Shown: positions 9,449-59,439 of the stretch, piece by piece
How positions within the stretch are numbered: the first letter of the stretch is position 1
Layout: each line of letters opens with the position of its first letter
DNA from: Siniperca chuatsi
Taxonomy: Eukaryota; Chordata; Actinopteri; Centrarchiformes; Sinipercidae
NCBI RefSeq assembly: GCF_020085105.1
Contig: NC_058051.1
Coordinates: 17,768,455-17,832,454 of the forward strand
Length of the DNA stretch: 64,000 nucleotides
Direction: 5' to 3'
Made by a program: the position numbers and the translations under genes
The notes under the pieces: model-generated
What the model saw: the letters and a program-made list of their open reading frames with translations, nothing else
What the model was told of the DNA's origin: nothing
Database searches by the model: none

Positions 9449-12400
9449 CCCCGCCCCACAAATACATGACATAAACACACATTTTTGATGAGGATACCTC
9501 AAATTTGTTTTTTTAAAGAATTGTGACCAAAATAAGTACTGAGTGGGTAATAAATAGTACTGATTTGTAAATTAGGCTGATAATCTAACAGTAACATGTA
9601 CTTAACACTAGATCTCTGGATCACTATATTTTAGAGGAAGGAAAACAGTTTCCAGTTTCCAGGTAATTGATTAGAGCTCACTGTTAATAGTGAACGGGAA
9701 TTACTGGAATTAGTGAAGCTTATTTCTTCAACACAGAAACTGATGACTGTCTTTTACACTATTACACTGACAGTCAACTAATCACTACAGATGATGATAG
9801 GCCTTTACAGCAGACATTTTGACTTGTCATAGTAAGAAAACGACAGGTATTTTTCATACCTGCAATTTTCCTACTGTGACATGTCAAAATGTCCAGATTT
9901 GATGGTGATGTTTCAGTAAGCCCACACAGGTGATTTTGATTAGACCTCTTCTCAGGACTGTGTGGGCATGTACAGACTGTGCTTGATTCAAATCTTTTTT
10001 GTTGGAGTGGGACAAATTACACTTTTATCATTCTTATTAAATGTACATAGAGTTTAGTGACCTCATGTATTTCCCAGCATAGCTCGACACACCTTCAACC
10101 TGAAAATTGAAAGCACCTGTGTGGCTGTGCAGAGCCTTCAATAATCAACACTGACCAGCATTTTAAGTCGTCCTGGATAAGACTGTCTATCATAAATGTT
10201 AATTATGGAAATGTATTTATACTTAATAACAGTATTTGTTGTTTAACAAAATAATATAACCAAATCAGGGACTTGGTCACTAGAATTAAAAATCTCCTAC
10301 ACTTTATTTTGGATTATTTTCAGTTAACACATTGCAGTTACAAATGCTCGAAAACATGATGGAAAACATGTTTTTGTACTTTATACATTATTGAATATAT
10401 ATGTTTTCTATAAAAATACTGCTAAAATCCCACCAACTAGGTACGTATGAAACATTTGAAAATTTAGGCTTATCTCATGGAGGTTATCAGTGTCCAATTA
10501 GACTGTGTTGCCTGTGAATACAACAGTATGTTTACTTGCAAACATTCATAAAGAACACTAATCTCAGTTTGTGCCATCGTACAAATAAAACACAAATTCG
10601 TAAAGACTGAATACTATGGGAGCTTTAGTTTATTAAGGATTTTGCAGACTGTGAGACTAGAGGGTCGTTGTCATCAGCTGGTTTTTCAGTTCCTGACCTG
10701 CTGCAGTGATGCGGTTCTGTCTTTTGGCTGAAGATGGCACCATTTCATCAGCTAATTCACAAGTGAACTCTGGAGCCCACAATATCATGGTATGATCTAA
10801 TAAGATTATTGCAATCATGCTTTCAGTGATGATAAGGTTAAGGTGCCTAATTTTTGTTTTTATAGCTGTAATCTTTCAACTGCTGCTATGTATTTTTCAG
10901 ATGACTGGAATTCTCTGAGGCTTAGTGTGCAACCTACAATAATAAGGTTTCTCTCTTCATCTCTCACTATATTGTGTTGAGTCTCCTGCTAGTCCTATCT
11001 AGGTTCTGCATGGATGGGACTCTGTGGAGACAGTCCAGTTCTTTCAGTCACTGTTAACATTCCACATCAGTCTCCCTCCACACTGACACAGCTGATACTA
11101 TCATGCAGAACTGGGTACGACGGCACAAACAGTCATCACTCACACACATGCATGCTAAAGTGCACATGAACACACACACTGCTGCAGACATGAAATTGCA
11201 CACACATACAGAGGCATGATTCGGCAATCTTTGCCACAGTGATCACTGCTTTAGATAGTATTTGCAGGTGCAACAGTCACACAGACAAACACATGCACCT
11301 ACAAACTCACTCACAAACACATACCCTCTGATTGCAGCACCACTGGCGTCACTCAGAATAGCATCAAACAGAGTGAAGCGTCTCTCTCTTTGGCAGCGTG
11401 CAGGTGCAGACCTGTCTGCTTTAGTCAGCCTATTTCACCATATTAACCCTCGTATATCACACTGTCACTGCAGAGAAAACAAGCAGAGAGGAGATCAAAA
11501 CACAAGAAAGCTTTGTCTTGGTATGACAGTGACATCTTAATTTAAGGGAAAGTGTTTAGGTGTAGTGGATTTAAAGTTGCCTGTCCTCTTAAGACCTTTT
11601 TTAAATTTTTTTAAAATATTTTACTCAGCCAACAAGGGCATGTTTACATACATAGTACACTCTGGATGGAATCTATTATTTAGCTTGACACACACATATA
11701 TTGTTTGACGTGTGCCATAGTATAATAATCTTGACTGATACTATCCCGGTGCATAATATTGTATTATCTTAACAATTAATGAAATAAGATGAAACTCCTT
11801 CAACAATATTAAAGCATACTGAAGGAAACCTCACCATGCAGTTTGTGGTTACAGAGATGTGTTGTCCTTTGTTGCTTTTGGCTGCCACTTTTAAAACATT
11901 TTTAACAATAGTTTTTCAGCAGCAGCTTCTCCACACTTCATACTGATTAAATCCTCATTGATGGGAGAAATAAGTTATGTTGTCTTTTTTTCTGTCACTA
12001 CTGATAAGACTTTACTTTCTCCACCTGCATGTATCTGCTCCTGTGTACAGTCCACAGAGTGCAGTGTAGGAGGGGCTCCCTCTTATATTTATTGTTAGTT
12101 ATTGCACCAGTGAGAGTAAAACAACATTAAAGCAACACTGTAACATTTTATATTTTCCATTGAGATGTTTCGCTTGTTAGTTAGATGTTAGTTACATTGG
12201 TTATTGTCCCAATTCTTAAGTTTTTAAGTTAGCATATTTTTTACTTTTTTTTGTCAACTTTTTTCAGTATTTTTCTTTGTGTGTCAATAGGTGATGCTAC
12301 CAGTACTGCTACTATTTTACACCCTTATAATATTGATATCATGTGTTATGCCGATATTATATTTTCATATACTAATAAAAATATAAAGCTATGTCTGAAT

Positions 12401-12539
12401 AAACACAATCTTCTAAGCTTTGAGAATTTATATTAAATTCAAAGTTGTGTCTTGTGCATTAAATTGTGTGCAAACTTTGTTTACTTTTGTTCGAAGAGCA
12501 CTGTAAAATCCTAAGGTTCAAATTTGTGGTTGTGAGTGA
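9446..12539. other. Intergenic region without recognised genes
   Basis: AT-rich. Apart from one long hairpin near 9.8 kb, I see only CA-rich stretches (about 11.14-11.33 kb) and no supported gene or RNA. Confidence 0.4.
9813..9893. repeat. 81-bp near-perfect inverted repeat (hairpin)
   Basis: The arm GACATTTTGAC.TGTCA.AGTA.GAAAA..CAGGTAT is followed by a 5-base loop and its reverse complement ATACCTG..TTTTC.TACT.TGACA.GTCAAAATGTC, with only a few mismatches. It could be a foldback MITE or a hairpin RNA locus. Confidence 0.75.
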
Positions 12540-12866
12540 AATGTCTCGACAATTTGGTACATGCATTTATGTTCTCTAGCACCATCACCTGGTCAAAATT
12601 TTAACTTGTCCAACACTTAGGTTTCAGTTTAAAACTAATGACATTCCCATCAGCCCCTGCTGCACATTGAGTTTAATGCTTATTAGTAAATGTTAGCATG
12701 CTAACACTCTACACTAAGATGGTAAACATGGTAAACATCCCTGCTAAACATCAGTGTGTTAGCATTTTCATTGTGAGCATGTTAGCATGCTGATGTTAGC
12801 ATTTAGCTCAAAGCACCATTGTCCCTAAGTAAGCTACAGCCTCATAGAGCCGCTAGCTCTTAATCT
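12540..12866 (-). mobile_element. Dispersed teleost repeat, copy B (inverted relative to copy A)
   Basis: Carries the same word set as the 4.3-kb copy in reverse complement (GTTAGCATGCTGATGTTAGC, AAACATCAGTGTGTTAGC, ACCATCACC). It is more degraded and non-coding. Strand is given relative to copy A. Confidence 0.5.
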
Positions 12867-13712
12867 TGTTGCTTTGTGTACAAATGTCCTTCCTTTTAAA
12901 ATGTCTAACATACATTTGCTGACATGGTCTGTGTGATGTACTGTAATACATCACACATAATGCTGCTGACATGCATATGTAAACTATAAAATGTAACAAA
13001 GCCCAGTAATAGTTTTTACTGCTAACTTTTTAATTTGACATAGAGCATCAAAACACAAATGATGTAGCAATAACAATTCTGGAGGTGTGTTACAGAAATG
13101 ACGCAAACTTGCGACCCTCCAGTTGAGGTGAAGAGCTCCTACCAGCCTGTGATGGAGTGCTTTGCTGAACTCCATGACTAACCATGTCCCCGGGCCTTCT
13201 ATTGTCCCACAACACAGGGGCAAATACCTCCACCCCTGTTTTGCCCACTCGCCAGTACCCCCTCCTCTCCACTTACCCTGCCCCACCCTTGCATACTCAT
13301 TCCCTTACCTCATCCCCCTTCCTCTGCTGCTCTTTCTTTCATTCATTTCTTTCCTTTGTACTGTGAGATGCAGAGAGGAAGAGAGGGATGGAGGGGGGAC
13401 CTTTGTTGGCTTTCAGGTGGTTTCACATGAAAAGCCAGAGTACACACCTAGGTTGCCGCCACTGGCGACCCACGCCGTCTCACTTGCTTCCGCTGGGTAT
13501 ACCTGAGTTAGCCTTCAATTGCCTCTGTACAACCCAGGCATGCACAAATACAGACACAAGCACATTTGAGAGCGCTTGCATCTATAGGCATAGTGTGCAC
13601 AAATAGACATTTTTGTCAACGTTTGGTCTATGGCTTAAATTGGAGGGGTAATGGTAGGTGTTGGATGTGCAGGGGTAGGGTGGGGAAGAGGTTTTGTGAC
13701 TGGGGAGAGTGT

Positions 13713-13733
13713 GGGTGGGGCAGGGGATGTGGG
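13713..13733 (+). other. Canonical G-quadruplex motif
   Basis: Four runs of at least three G with loops of 1, 2 and 4 bases (GGG T GGGG CA GGGG ATGT GGG), inside a strongly G-skewed segment at about 13.64-13.76 kb. Confidence 0.6.
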
Positions 13734-14264
13734 TGAGGAGGTGAGGTGGGATGGAGTGTGTGTGTTGGGAGGGTTGATTGCGCGGCTACTTTGTCTGTTC
13801 TCTCCCTGAATGGACTCTTCTTGCTGCAAGGAGCTCAGGTAGCCTTGTGTGTGTGTGTGTTTTATTCCCAGGTAGACCACGGTGAGTGCTCTCAAGTTAG
13901 TGTCAGGTGTCAGGTAGCTACTTGTCTTTGTGTCTTCAAGGCTGCCGTTGCTTGGATAGTGTTTACAGCCCAGAGAGCACAGCGGAGAGAGGGAGGATGG
14001 GGGAGGAGAAGGGAGGGAGCACTAGCTTTGATCTGATGCAGACTGTTTGATAGCGTGTGTGCGAGTGAGAGAGTGAGTGTGAGAAAGAAGGAGAGAGAGG
14101 CAGAATACTTGCCTGATATCAGACAGAATTGTCAACTCATTACACTCCATTTCCAGTCAACTTAGTGGAGTCGGCGAATTTGAAGGTCTAGACCCAGGCA
14201 AGGAGAGTACGAGTGCATGCTTACTTTTTTAGTGGCATGTACAAATGTCTGCACACATGCTAAC

Positions 14265-14268
<4 letters not shown>

Positions 14269-14328
<60 letters not shown>
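14269..14328. repeat. (GT)30 microsatellite
   Basis: Uninterrupted GT tract of 60 bases. Confidence 0.95.
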
Positions 14329-14331
<3 letters not shown>

Positions 14332-17300
14332 GAGCCATCCATTCAACCAAGGGCCAGAACAAGACTTTCCAGGGGCCTGAGAAGAATTTGATTCAACCTA
14401 TCTATAAAGAGTGTGATTTGAACATTACTGACACACAGAGCTCATTAATCTAAGTGATAACGAAATATAACACACAGAATGTTTTATACAGACAGAAGGA
14501 GTAGTCAAGTAGCCGACGTGCCAATCCGGGAGTGAACATGATAAAACGAGTTGTCAGATGCTGCCAGTGTGTGTTGCCCTTAGCACTACTGGCATAAGCA
14601 ATGTAGCATATTGAAAAGCAAGTGATTCTAAGCTACCAATCTGTGTTGACAACTAACTAAATTATCACACATTCCCACATCTGTCTAGTCATATATAGAG
14701 CTACAGATCCCTAAAACACACTATACAACTGAGCATCACCAGACAAAAGTGCAACACCAACACAGCATAACATCACAAGTATTATACAACAGGCATCATA
14801 TCATTGCAGCTGACAGGTCAAACTAGTATTAATTCCCACATAGCATGCTACAGTGTTAAATAGTAGATATGATATTGTGTCACCAAAAAGTATCGACCTC
14901 AGAAAATAAGACCCTGACGGTGTATGGACTACATGGGCAGTCCACACCCCTCCCGTTTATTGGGAGTCAAACTTTTTCCACCTTACACATCAGGCAAACT
15001 TGTAGAGGCCATCTTTATTTCTATGTGAAGCAAGAAGGCATGCTGAATGTGAGATTAGCATAGTTTAGTAATTACTGATGCTAAGGGATCAATGGTAGCT
15101 CTGCTCAAAAATACACCTCCACTGCTGTGGGTTTAATGTGTTGTATTAAATCGCCTAGCTTTAACACATTTTGACAAAGGTTTAGTACATACAAATGTAG
15201 GCTATTTATTAGCCCTGTGCCTTAGAATATGCATGTCTTTATTCCAACGAACTACTTTATAAACTCATTTTAAAGACACATTTATCCTTTCTTTGGAGTG
15301 AAATCAGCTGCTGCAGTGTTAGATAGATATGCAAATTTGCATTCTCCCCCACAAGAGATAACTGGATTACACTGACTCACATTTAACCTTGCACACATCC
15401 ATCAGAACTGTCAGAACAGGTGCAATTTGAACAAATGCGTAGCTTACTTTTTTAACAGAAAGGAGCACCAATAAGAGAGAAAGACAAAGAGACAGGCAGT
15501 AGACCAGACATGCAGGTTTTTACAGTATGTGTGTTTTAGGGCTCCCCCGAGGCCAGACAATTAAAGAGCATTTAAAAAGATGACAGAGCTCTGCGCGCAA
15601 GAAGGGGAGAGGTGGAGTTTGCAGGTGTATGAAGAGCATGTGCACGTTTGCATGCGTGCCCATAGGAATGTGTATGTGTGCCGTATGTTGGTGTACTGTA
15701 AGATCACGAAAGGTGTTCTTCTGATGCGTCTGTATATCTGCCTATTTGCATCTGAGGTAATGAATGCTTGTGCAAAGAAAAAAAAATACCACAAAACATC
15801 ACCTGAAAACATTTCACACAACATTTTAAAACTGAAAATAGATAGAGAGAGCAACAACGGACATTCCACTACAAAGAGGAAGAAAAGAGAGAACAGAGAG
15901 AGAGAAAGAGAGAGAACATGAGAGAGAGACTATGTGAAGAACAGTTCTGAAAGAGTTTTTGTGGGGCCATAACAAAGGCCCCTCAGAAAACACAGTGGCA
16001 TAGGAATGTTAATTAATTAATGAGAAACTATTCAGCCTACAGAGAATGGTGGAGAAAGAAAGACAGAGAAGGAGAGAGACACAGAAACAGACAGACTGGC
16101 CGGAGGGATAGACAACCTCAACGTGGTTGCAAAGACATAACTGTAAAGTTTTTATATATCAAATAGCATGGTGTGCACTTATTCTAGCTCCAGTTTCTGT
16201 GCAACTATGCATTTTTCAAGGCCTGTTTAGGCAATTTGCGTGTCATAAATTTACATGTTGCTATTTGTTCTTGGCTTTGCATGTAACATATTGCCGCTGT
16301 CGATTGAAAGCCTCAGTTCCTCAGTCTCAGCTTTCCAGGAACTAAGAAAACAGCCTTGTTTTCCACATTGACTATCATGCCCTTTTAAGATAATCCAGTG
16401 GGGTTTGAAAAGAGCCAAAGTGGTGGTCAGATTTTATCAACTCACGGAAGACCATGTAATCCCTCCACTAAAACATGAAAATCACCAAAACTGGAGTTAT
16501 GAGGTGTGATTTAATGCTAACCCCATTAAGCATTTCCGCCAAAATGTCTCAAAAGTATTGCAATCATCAATTGGTGCAACATTTTCTATTGGAAAAATTA
16601 TCTCATCTCCCCTCCCTACTGCAGCTTTTTACTGCTTAGCACTTTGCCGCTGGGAGATACACCTGAAATTTAACAAAATGACAGAATAAGGTCGGCGCTG
16701 CTTTGAATGGCAAGCCAGTTTTTCTTTCTTTGATTTAATATACAGTAATTATAGAATGCATCATTAGGTGGCTATGCAACATCCTGTACTTACAGGTGCA
16801 CAGCATGTAAAGCTTATTTGCGTAACATATGAAGCAGAGAGTCTAATTTATAGCTCCTTAGTGTATCCAGAAAAGCATAGTTTTAATTTCAATATTAAGT
16901 CTACAAAAGCAAGAATGATGTGTATTAATAAAAGACAGGGAGATCGGATGAGATTATTTTCAAGATTCTGTGGAAAAGCTGCAAGTGAGCACAGATAGAC
17001 TGTGAGATACAGATAGCCTTTAGCCCGAGGCAGCTGACACTTCTTCACAAATCCACACTCTTCTCTCAATAGACCGGAGTGTGTGTATGTGAAATGGATA
17101 TGTGAGCTCCTCTGTGCCGGTCGCTCATAATCTGTTATTTTCTATGGGTGTCAATGTGCGTGTGCATACAAGCATGTATGTTTCTGCATGTGTGTGCGAT
17201 CGCGACATTCCAGCAGCAGAAACCTGAGAAGGTGTGACTTACAAGACATTGGATTCTGCTGTTTCTGGGGACTGAGGGGTGCTGAAGTGTCAGAATTCCA

Positions 17301-17640
17301 ATTTCCTCCAAACAGTCACTCCCAGTCACACACTCTGACCCTCTGCATCTCTCTCACACAGCCAAACACACTCTGTTGCCTTCATTCTTAACCTCCAGAG
17401 CTTGCGTTTTCCTCCTTTCTCTTTCAGCTATAAACACTGTCTCTCATTTTCTCTCAGTTCCATTCATAAGGTCCCACAAGAAGACATTTTGTCTCACACC
17501 ACTGTACTGTATTGCCACCCCCTCCTCGTTGTTTCCCTTCCTCAAACTAAACACTCACTCTTTCTCTTCACATTGAGCTTCTAGGCAAAGTAAAACAGGG
17601 GGAAAGGAAGAGGGAGAAAGAGAAAGAGAGGGAAGAGTTT

Positions 17641-17990
17641 GAGAATCGCGGGCCCCTCCTACTTTCCGGAGATGCTCCAGCCCATCCCTAAATGGTGGGC
17701 CAATGAGGGTGGCTCATTCACAACTCATGCGCTCCTTCTACAATAGGTAAGGAGAGAGAGACAGAGAGAGCAAGAGATATATACAAGGAGAGAGAGAGAG
17801 AGAGAGGGAAAAAGAGTGACTGTGTTTGGGGGAGAAAGACGGTGAGGAAGTGAGAGGGAAGACAAGGAAGAGGGGAAAGAAGTTACAACAAAGTTAACCC
17901 CTGGGGATTAAGAAGTGACTGAGAGACAGGCAGAGAGGACAGATGAAGAGATAGAACTCATCACAGGGACAGATTTACAGTGTGGACAAC
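17641..17990 (+). promoter_or_regulatory. Probable lgr6 promoter and 5' UTR region
   Basis: A GC-richer patch (about 17645-17700) contains CCAAT at 17700-17704. A weak TATA-like GATATATACA lies about 75 bases downstream, then purine-rich sequence runs into the first coding exon. A four-codon upstream ORF (ATG AAG AGA TAG) starts at 17943. The start of transcription is inferred only from these motifs and the distance to the coding ATG; an additional non-coding exon cannot be excluded. Confidence 0.35.
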
Positions 17991-18186
17991 CTGCACAGGA
18001 GAAAAAGGCAGTAAGTGGCTTTTGAACAGAGACTGGAGCTGGGAGAGGAGTATTTTGAAAAGCAAAGAATCATTGGAACCTCCTCACTTGATCAAAGCTG
18101 CCTCTTAAAACATCAGAAGAACAAAAGAGAGTGTGACAAGACAGAAATCCCTACAGGTGTAGATGCAGACAGGTGGACAGTCAGAC

Positions 18187-54097
<35,911 letters not shown>

Positions 54098-55141
54098 GCC
54101 TCCAAGCTAGTGGTCTGAATAGCTGGGACACTATGGACACTAAAGGACCATCACTGAACAGCAGCAGCAAGACCAGCTCGGGGTTATCAATCCTCAAGCA
54201 CCTCAGAATGAGTCCACACAGAGACTATAGAGTACTCAAGAGAAGACTATGAGAACACAACAAAGTGCCTCTGAAAATGGAGAGTGCAACTAAAAGTTCC
54301 CTTCACACTAAAGACTATTAAAGGAAACACCACAATAAAACATGACTGCTATAATAAAGGACAATTTCAGACACTACCCAGTGGACTGCGTCAGTCATGG
54401 ACTCGAATGACAAAAAGAAAGCTAAAATAAAAGTTTGTTAACTACATGGAAAATCCAAGCATCAGACAAATCAATGGTATAGCCAAGGGGAATCTAGGTA
54501 GAACCAGTAGAATTTTAAGTGTAAATGTTTATACTGAGATGTGATCATGAGACATGCAGCTTAGAGGTTACAGATTGTTTGGTTATATTTTAAATGGAGT
54601 TGTCTTATTTGTTTGTTTTAAATATATGTTCTATCCTATTGCTAAGGTCTGTTTCAAAGAAAGGGAGTCATCATCAGACGCGCCAGGACATTTTACCAGA
54701 GTAAGCTAACATTTTTCATTCACAGAAATGTTGTCAGATATACTTCTTTGCAACTGTGTAATACCTGTTATAAAAATGTTATTCTTTATGTGGCAGCAAA
54801 ATGCAACAGAAAACAGATCGCACATACAGTTTTCACGAATTTGTCGCGAATATGCAATTGTGCTCAAAAGGACACAAGCAGTTATACAGACTGAGTGGGA
54901 TGTAGCTATCTTTCTACAGACATTAGTGTAGGCTAGCAATATGTACATACAATGTAACTACCTCTGAACTAGCATGGTATTGACTCACTACAGCCTTATG
55001 ATGTTTGTCTCCCTTTTTATATGATAAACAGCAAATATATAATTTTATATATTAAGAAATAAATCCTTAGCTTGTAAAAAAAACTTGCTATTTAGGATGT
55101 ACATACTTTGTATACAACTGGTAAGCATATGTTTGAATAAA
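54098..55141 (+). terminator. lgr6 3' UTR with several polyadenylation signals
   Basis: AATAAA hexamers lie at 54334-54339, 54353-54358, 54426-54431, 55058-55063 and 55136-55141. The last two would give an approximately 1-kb 3' UTR. Usage cannot be decided from sequence. Confidence 0.5.
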
Positions 55142-55259
55142 ATTATCTTCATACTGTATATACACATCACAACACTCTGCTTATGCTACTATTGTGAAAC
55201 ACACTGTTATGCCTCACAAGAAGTCAGTGTATACATTAAATAAGTTAAGTTAGTTAAAC

Positions 55260-55265
55260 TTTAAT
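55260..55265 (-). terminator. Possible ube2t polyadenylation signal (ATTAAA)
   Basis: The minus strand has ATTAAA about 200 bases downstream of the ube2t stop codon. No AATAAA is present on that strand closer to the stop. Confidence 0.35.
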
Positions 55266-55466
55266 ATCTCAACACAAACATAACCATTATACATATAAAT
55301 ATGTCGATATTTCTGGATTGAGAAGAGGATTGCATACACAGTAAAGGGAAGTAGGTATTAGCACTAAATTAAAATGTAATATCATACTCTTTACAAGTAG
55401 ACACGTGTATAAGGCATGGTGGCTCTGGAGAAGAGAGATCCGTGGCTTGAACATGCAAGATAGAAA

Positions 55467-57078
<1,612 letters not shown>

Positions 57079-57560
57079 TCTGCTAAGCGGAGAATGGAGT
57101 GAACAGAAACGAGTCTTGATTAATGCATCACAAACGCCAGGTGGTGATTTTGGCCCCTCCTGTATTCATGTGTTCAAGACAGAAAATATTCGCTTTCTTT
57201 ATAGATTAGTTATGTCTGGGTGTTCGATTAGTGTTGCTTTTGAAATCCCTTTAAGTTAACACCTACTTTAACGTTAGATATCTTGATAAAAGCTCCCCAA
57301 GCTAACGTTTTAGCCTGCTAAATGGTGTGCCTATGTAAAGATGTTAATATGTCTTTGAGTCCAATAACTACACCGTAGTCAGGATAAGATGTTGTTTACT
57401 CGATATTAAATCGCAATCGCTTACTTTTCTCCCGCTTTAACAACTGTCGTCCACTTGACTACCGCTGTTTAGCTTAACTTAACGTTTTAATTTAGCAACA
57501 CCGCCGGAGAGCAGACGACTTTGGTTCTGTTTTTGGATTTCCCTCTCCCTACGTCATCAA
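57079..57560 (-). promoter_or_regulatory. ube2t 5' region: probable non-coding first exon and promoter
   Basis: On the minus strand a good acceptor (CGCTTAGCAG) ends one base before the start ATG, and a GTAAGC donor lies at 57424-57419. This suggests a non-coding first exon around 57425-57560 and a 5' UTR intron of about 345 bases. A CRE/ATF-like ACGTCA lies at 57551-57556. No TATA box is evident. Confidence 0.35.
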
Positions 57561-58398
57561 CACCGCCCGCGTTTAACCTCTTCTTCTTCTGTTTTAGGCT
57601 AGAATCGCATCCATCCGGAGCACGATCTCCACCTACCGTTGAATGGCCAGTGTTGTCTTTAATTACGGTAGTTTCAAACATGAAACGGCATCTCCTGGCC
57701 TGTTGAAGATGCTTGTAAAAACAAAATCTATGTTTTTGAGTCACTTTGAGTTCCAGCTTCTTCGTTAACGACTGTGTGTTTGACTTGAAAATGTTGGACA
57801 AACCAAAGTGACATGAAACACGGATTTCCATATGGTGGCATTCTCTTCAGAAATCACAGTGAGCCAGAAGCTTGTCAGACAGAAATGAACAGCAGTGGGG
57901 ATGCTTGGAGTGAAAACAAGCAAACAAAAGATATGTTGTGATATATATTGATATCAGAAATGATCCTTATTCAATTACAAACATGTCAAACAGCTCTACA
58001 ACATAATAAAATATGTAAAATGTATTGTAAAATAGTTCTGTGATACAGTGTGGTCCAGCTGAGAGGTATGGGAGATTTTAAATGAAATGAAAACAAGTCA
58101 GACACAGAAATAAAGTGAAATACAATACACACTGAAATGCACTACATCTTTTCACTTTGTTTTCTGTGTTGTGATTTGATTTTAATGCGGCGTGGAAAAT
58201 TCATGTAACAATGAAAAACAATTCAGTTATTAAAAACAAAAGGCTAAATAATTGTCATTTAGCATATGTTTTTCATTTAATTATAGCACAGTAAAAGCAT
58301 ACATAAAAAGCAAATATAAATAACAATGTGTATTGTATTTTACTTTATTTCTGTGTTTGATTTGTTTTCATTTAATCATTTAAAATACACACAATCTG
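57561..58398. other. Intergenic AT-rich sequence
   Basis: No gene, repeat family or RNA was recognised between the ube2t 5' region and the methyltransferase pseudogene. Confidence 0.4.
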
Positions 58399-59400
58399 TC
58401 ATTTGCAGTTTGATTTCTCATCTTCTTCTTTTCTGATTCTGACATCAGTGAAGCCAGAGTCTCTCAGAGCTGCCATGTAGGCAGTTCCCCTGGCATCACT
58501 CGCTTTGCTGCAAAAGCAGCCACATGCAGCAGCCTCAGCGTGGTCACCATCTGGCCTCCTGGGTGGGTTCAAGAGAGAAAAAAAAGACATTTGTGCAGAG
58601 AAGCTTTACTAAAAGACAACGATTGCTCAGGAAGTCAAAACTAGGAGTAAGATAGTAAACCAGATCGTCTGAGACAGATTTGAATTTGAATGACAAATGT
58701 GCCTTACTGTTGTCATTTCCTTCCTGGTTTCATTACCTGGTGTATCTCTGTGGCTCCCTTCCTGAGGTCAGGCCAGAAGTAGCAGCAGTTAATGAAAGAC
58801 TTTATCCACAGTGCTGTCTGCCAGAGGCATTGCTGCTATATCACAGTGGTGTAGGGTCACTTTCCCTCTGGCCATAAGTTCCTTCTGTCACTCACTTGCC
58901 GTCTGTGAGAGAAGAAAAAGAGAAATATTATTTATTGTTGTTATTCAAAAAGTGAGTCATGTTCCCCCTTCAAATGCAATCTTGTCCCAGACTAGTAGCT
59001 ATAGTTTTTTCTGCTTTTGTCTGCCGATAGCTTCTTCTATTTTTTCTTAATTAGTGCTCCATACAGAAAGGCTTACAGTTCGTATGTGGCTAGTTTAGGA
59101 AGGCTATAGATAAGCTTGAATTTAATACTTTATTCCAGGCTGTCAGTATTCATACTTCACCTGATGCATGTACTCAGAGTGATCCACCCCTATAAGGCGG
59201 CCTGTGGGCTCTGTGAGTAGTTTGGCTGCTGACTGCAGGGCCGTGAGCCAGCTCCAGCACTGTGTCCCCAGGTTGGATCCTACTCAGCTGCACAGCACTC
59301 TCCTCAAGGACCTGGTTACGCACTGTGAGCAGTTAGCTCACCAGCCACACTGATCGTGTTGGGTTGCCCAACTGATTCCCCACTTTTCAGCCCACATCAC
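58399..59400 (-). pseudogene. Decayed SAM-dependent methyltransferase gene (methyltransferase 11/UbiE-type)
   Basis: Three exon-like blocks on the minus strand still read as class I methyltransferase. Block 1 (about 59400-59162) has GNQLGNPTRSVWLVS, SRIQPGDTVLELAHGPA (motif I region) and GRLIGVDHSEYMHQ, then a GTGAAG donor. Block 2 (about 58902-58737), after a CACAG acceptor, has KVTLHHCDIAAMPLADSTVD and YFWPDLRKGATEIHQ, then GTAATG. Block 3 (about 58565-58399) has PGGQMVTTLRLL and YMAALRDSGFTDVRI. The frame is broken by a TAA in block 1 and by frameshifts in all three blocks (near 59250, 58793 and 58510). Retained introns argue against a processed copy. Function lost; exact family name not assigned. 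Confidence 0.65.
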
Positions 59401-59439
59401 TGGAGAAATATGACAGAAAAGACAAGCTGGCATTTTAAT

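Larger units (their letters stand above)
12867..17640. other. Intergenic region upstream of lgr6
   Basis: Contains a G-quadruplex-type motif, a (GT)30 tract and purine-rich patches (about 15.87-16.09 and 17.59-17.63 kb). No supported coding exon. Open frames here are short and without recognisable domains. Confidence 0.4.

Noticed and set aside
8838-9482. 214-codon minus-strand open frame over the Rex6 mini-element
   Set aside because: It is the antisense shadow of the endonuclease ORF extended through (TA)n as Tyr-Ile repeats.
13162-13506. 114-codon plus-strand frame rich in Pro, Leu and Ser
   Set aside because: Low-complexity pyrimidine-rich sequence with overlapping alternatives in other frames and no domain or splice support.
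18163-18186. Earlier in-frame ATG of lgr6
   Set aside because: It would place eight polar residues before the signal peptide; the 18187 start gives a normal hydrophobic leader and near-human length.
58399-58590. 63-codon minus-strand ORF as an independent small gene
   Set aside because: Only its last part matches the methyltransferase C-terminus; its first part is out of frame with the family and the ATG lies in the intron.
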